Below are positions 57,873-58,120 of a stretch of 58,120 nucleotides of DNA, in pieces. The notes below the pieces were generated by a model. The model was given only the letters and a program-made list of their open reading frames with translations. It searched no databases and was not told where the DNA came from. Source of the stretch: Alphaproteobacteria bacterium (GTDB taxonomy: Bacteria; Pseudomonadota; Alphaproteobacteria; Thalassobaculales; Thalassobaculaceae); NCBI GenBank assembly GCA_024742275.1, contig JANSYS010000024.1, positions 1-58,120 on the forward strand, given 5' to 3'. Numbering within the stretch: position 1 is the stretch's first letter; the number at the start of each line of letters is the position of its first letter. Both the position numbers and the translations under genes were made by a program.

Positions 57873-58120
57873 GTAAGCATACGGCGGGTACCGCAGCTAT
57901 GCGGCCTTGACGGAGCCCTTGGTTTGGTCTGCCGGCTTCCAGTTCCACGGGAGCAACTCGTGCAGGCGTGAGACGGGTGTGTCGGAGATCCGGGCGATGA
58001 CGTCGGCGAGCCACGCCTGCGGGTCGATGTCGTTGAGCTTGGCCGTTCCGATCAGGGTGTACATCGCCGCCGCGCGCTGGCCGCCACGCTCTGAGCCCGC
58101 GAAGAGCCAGGATTTCCGGC
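57873..58120 (-). mobile_element. IS66-family element, tnpC-side end (partial)
   Basis: The element starts with GTAAGCATACGGCGGGTACC, an IS66-type terminal repeat, directly after the target duplication, and runs off the window. Its tnpC ends 25 bp inside. The matching opposite end is at 1-96. Confidence 0.9.
57897..58120 (-). CDS. tnpC: IS66 transposase TnpC, C-terminal part
   Basis: Read on the minus strand the frame ends AAAMYTLIGTAKLNDIDPQA, then WLADVIARISDTPVSRLHEL and LPWNWKPA, the strongly conserved C-terminus of IS66 DDE transposases. About 74 residues are visible; the catalytic part lies off the window. Confidence 0.92.
   Translation of the reverse strand, partial: RKSWLFAGSERGGQRAAAMYTLIGTAKLNDIDPQAWLADVIARISDTPVSRLHELLPWNWKPADQTKGSVKAA

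Overview
The window looks like almost all of one mobilisable plasmid (or small chromid) from a marine Rhodobacteraceae-type alphaproteobacterium. The basis is the high GC coding style, a RepA/ParA replicon with iterons, a MobV-like relaxase, plasmid-borne RecD2 and KfrA, toxin-antitoxin pairs, and no chromosomal housekeeping genes. The two ends of the window are the two ends of the same IS66 element. The left end carries the tnpA start and one terminal inverted repeat, the right end carries the tnpC 3' end and the other, and the same 8-bp target duplication (cctcagaa) lies outside each. Joining the ends across the missing IS66 interior restores a mazE frame, so the simplest reading is a circle of about 58 kb plus the unseen part of IS66. 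The species assignment and the circularity are inferences.

Layout. (1) 1-625: IS66 end and the rest of an IS66-split mazEF. (2) 801-11514: a metal (probably copper) response island. A leftward operon holds a response regulator, sensor kinase, SHOCT protein, three cytochromes c, a small His-rich protein and a multicopper oxidase. A divergent rightward operon holds an EF-hand Met-rich protein, DUF302, rhodanese, VTT-family protein, an amino-acid-permease::HupE chimera and a membrane anchor protein. (3) 11811-15464: a DUF1612-type HTH regulator, a WGR protein, a tyrosine recombinase, a dead Uma2 gene and an unknown protein. (4) 15508-17940: parA, a small centromere-binding partner, repA and an iteron origin. 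(5) 18267-30815: plasmid backbone with IHF-beta, small unknown proteins, a Lon-like AAA+ protein, relaxase and oriT candidate, DUF927 protein, HEAT-like protein, DUF1810, RecD2 and a serine recombinase. (6) 31-37.8 kb: AT-rich orphan, a membrane protein/periplasmic ClpP-like pair, repeat-rich non-coding DNA, parDE, kfrA and IS remnants. (7) 37975-46342: a catabolic island with a tripartite tricarboxylate transporter (tctCBA), an enolase-superfamily sugar-acid dehydratase, a DHDPS-family enzyme, a GntR regulator, a PdxA-like dehydrogenase and an alpha-ketoglutarate-semialdehyde dehydrogenase with an altered end. (8) 46.3-50.1 kb: IS and gene remnants, an AT-rich orphan, ADP-ribosylglycohydrolase, two tRNA genes and an HD hydrolase. 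(9) 50145-57872: intact mazEF, a small secreted protein and a sulfotransferase/glycosyltransferase cluster, closed on the right by the first part of the second mazE.

The plasmid is a mosaic. A partition/replication/mobilisation core carries exchangeable cargo whose borders are marked by direct repeats (34528-35794 against 46553-47832, and 50145-50756 against 57796-57872 plus 97-639), IS66, IS110 and ISAs1-like pieces. The most unusual items are the permease::HupE fusion, a pair of inverted GTAAC-motif clusters (one holding a 47-bp alternating purine-pyrimidine tract), a site where the same two gene tails flank different cargo, and the membrane protein/ClpP-like protease pair.
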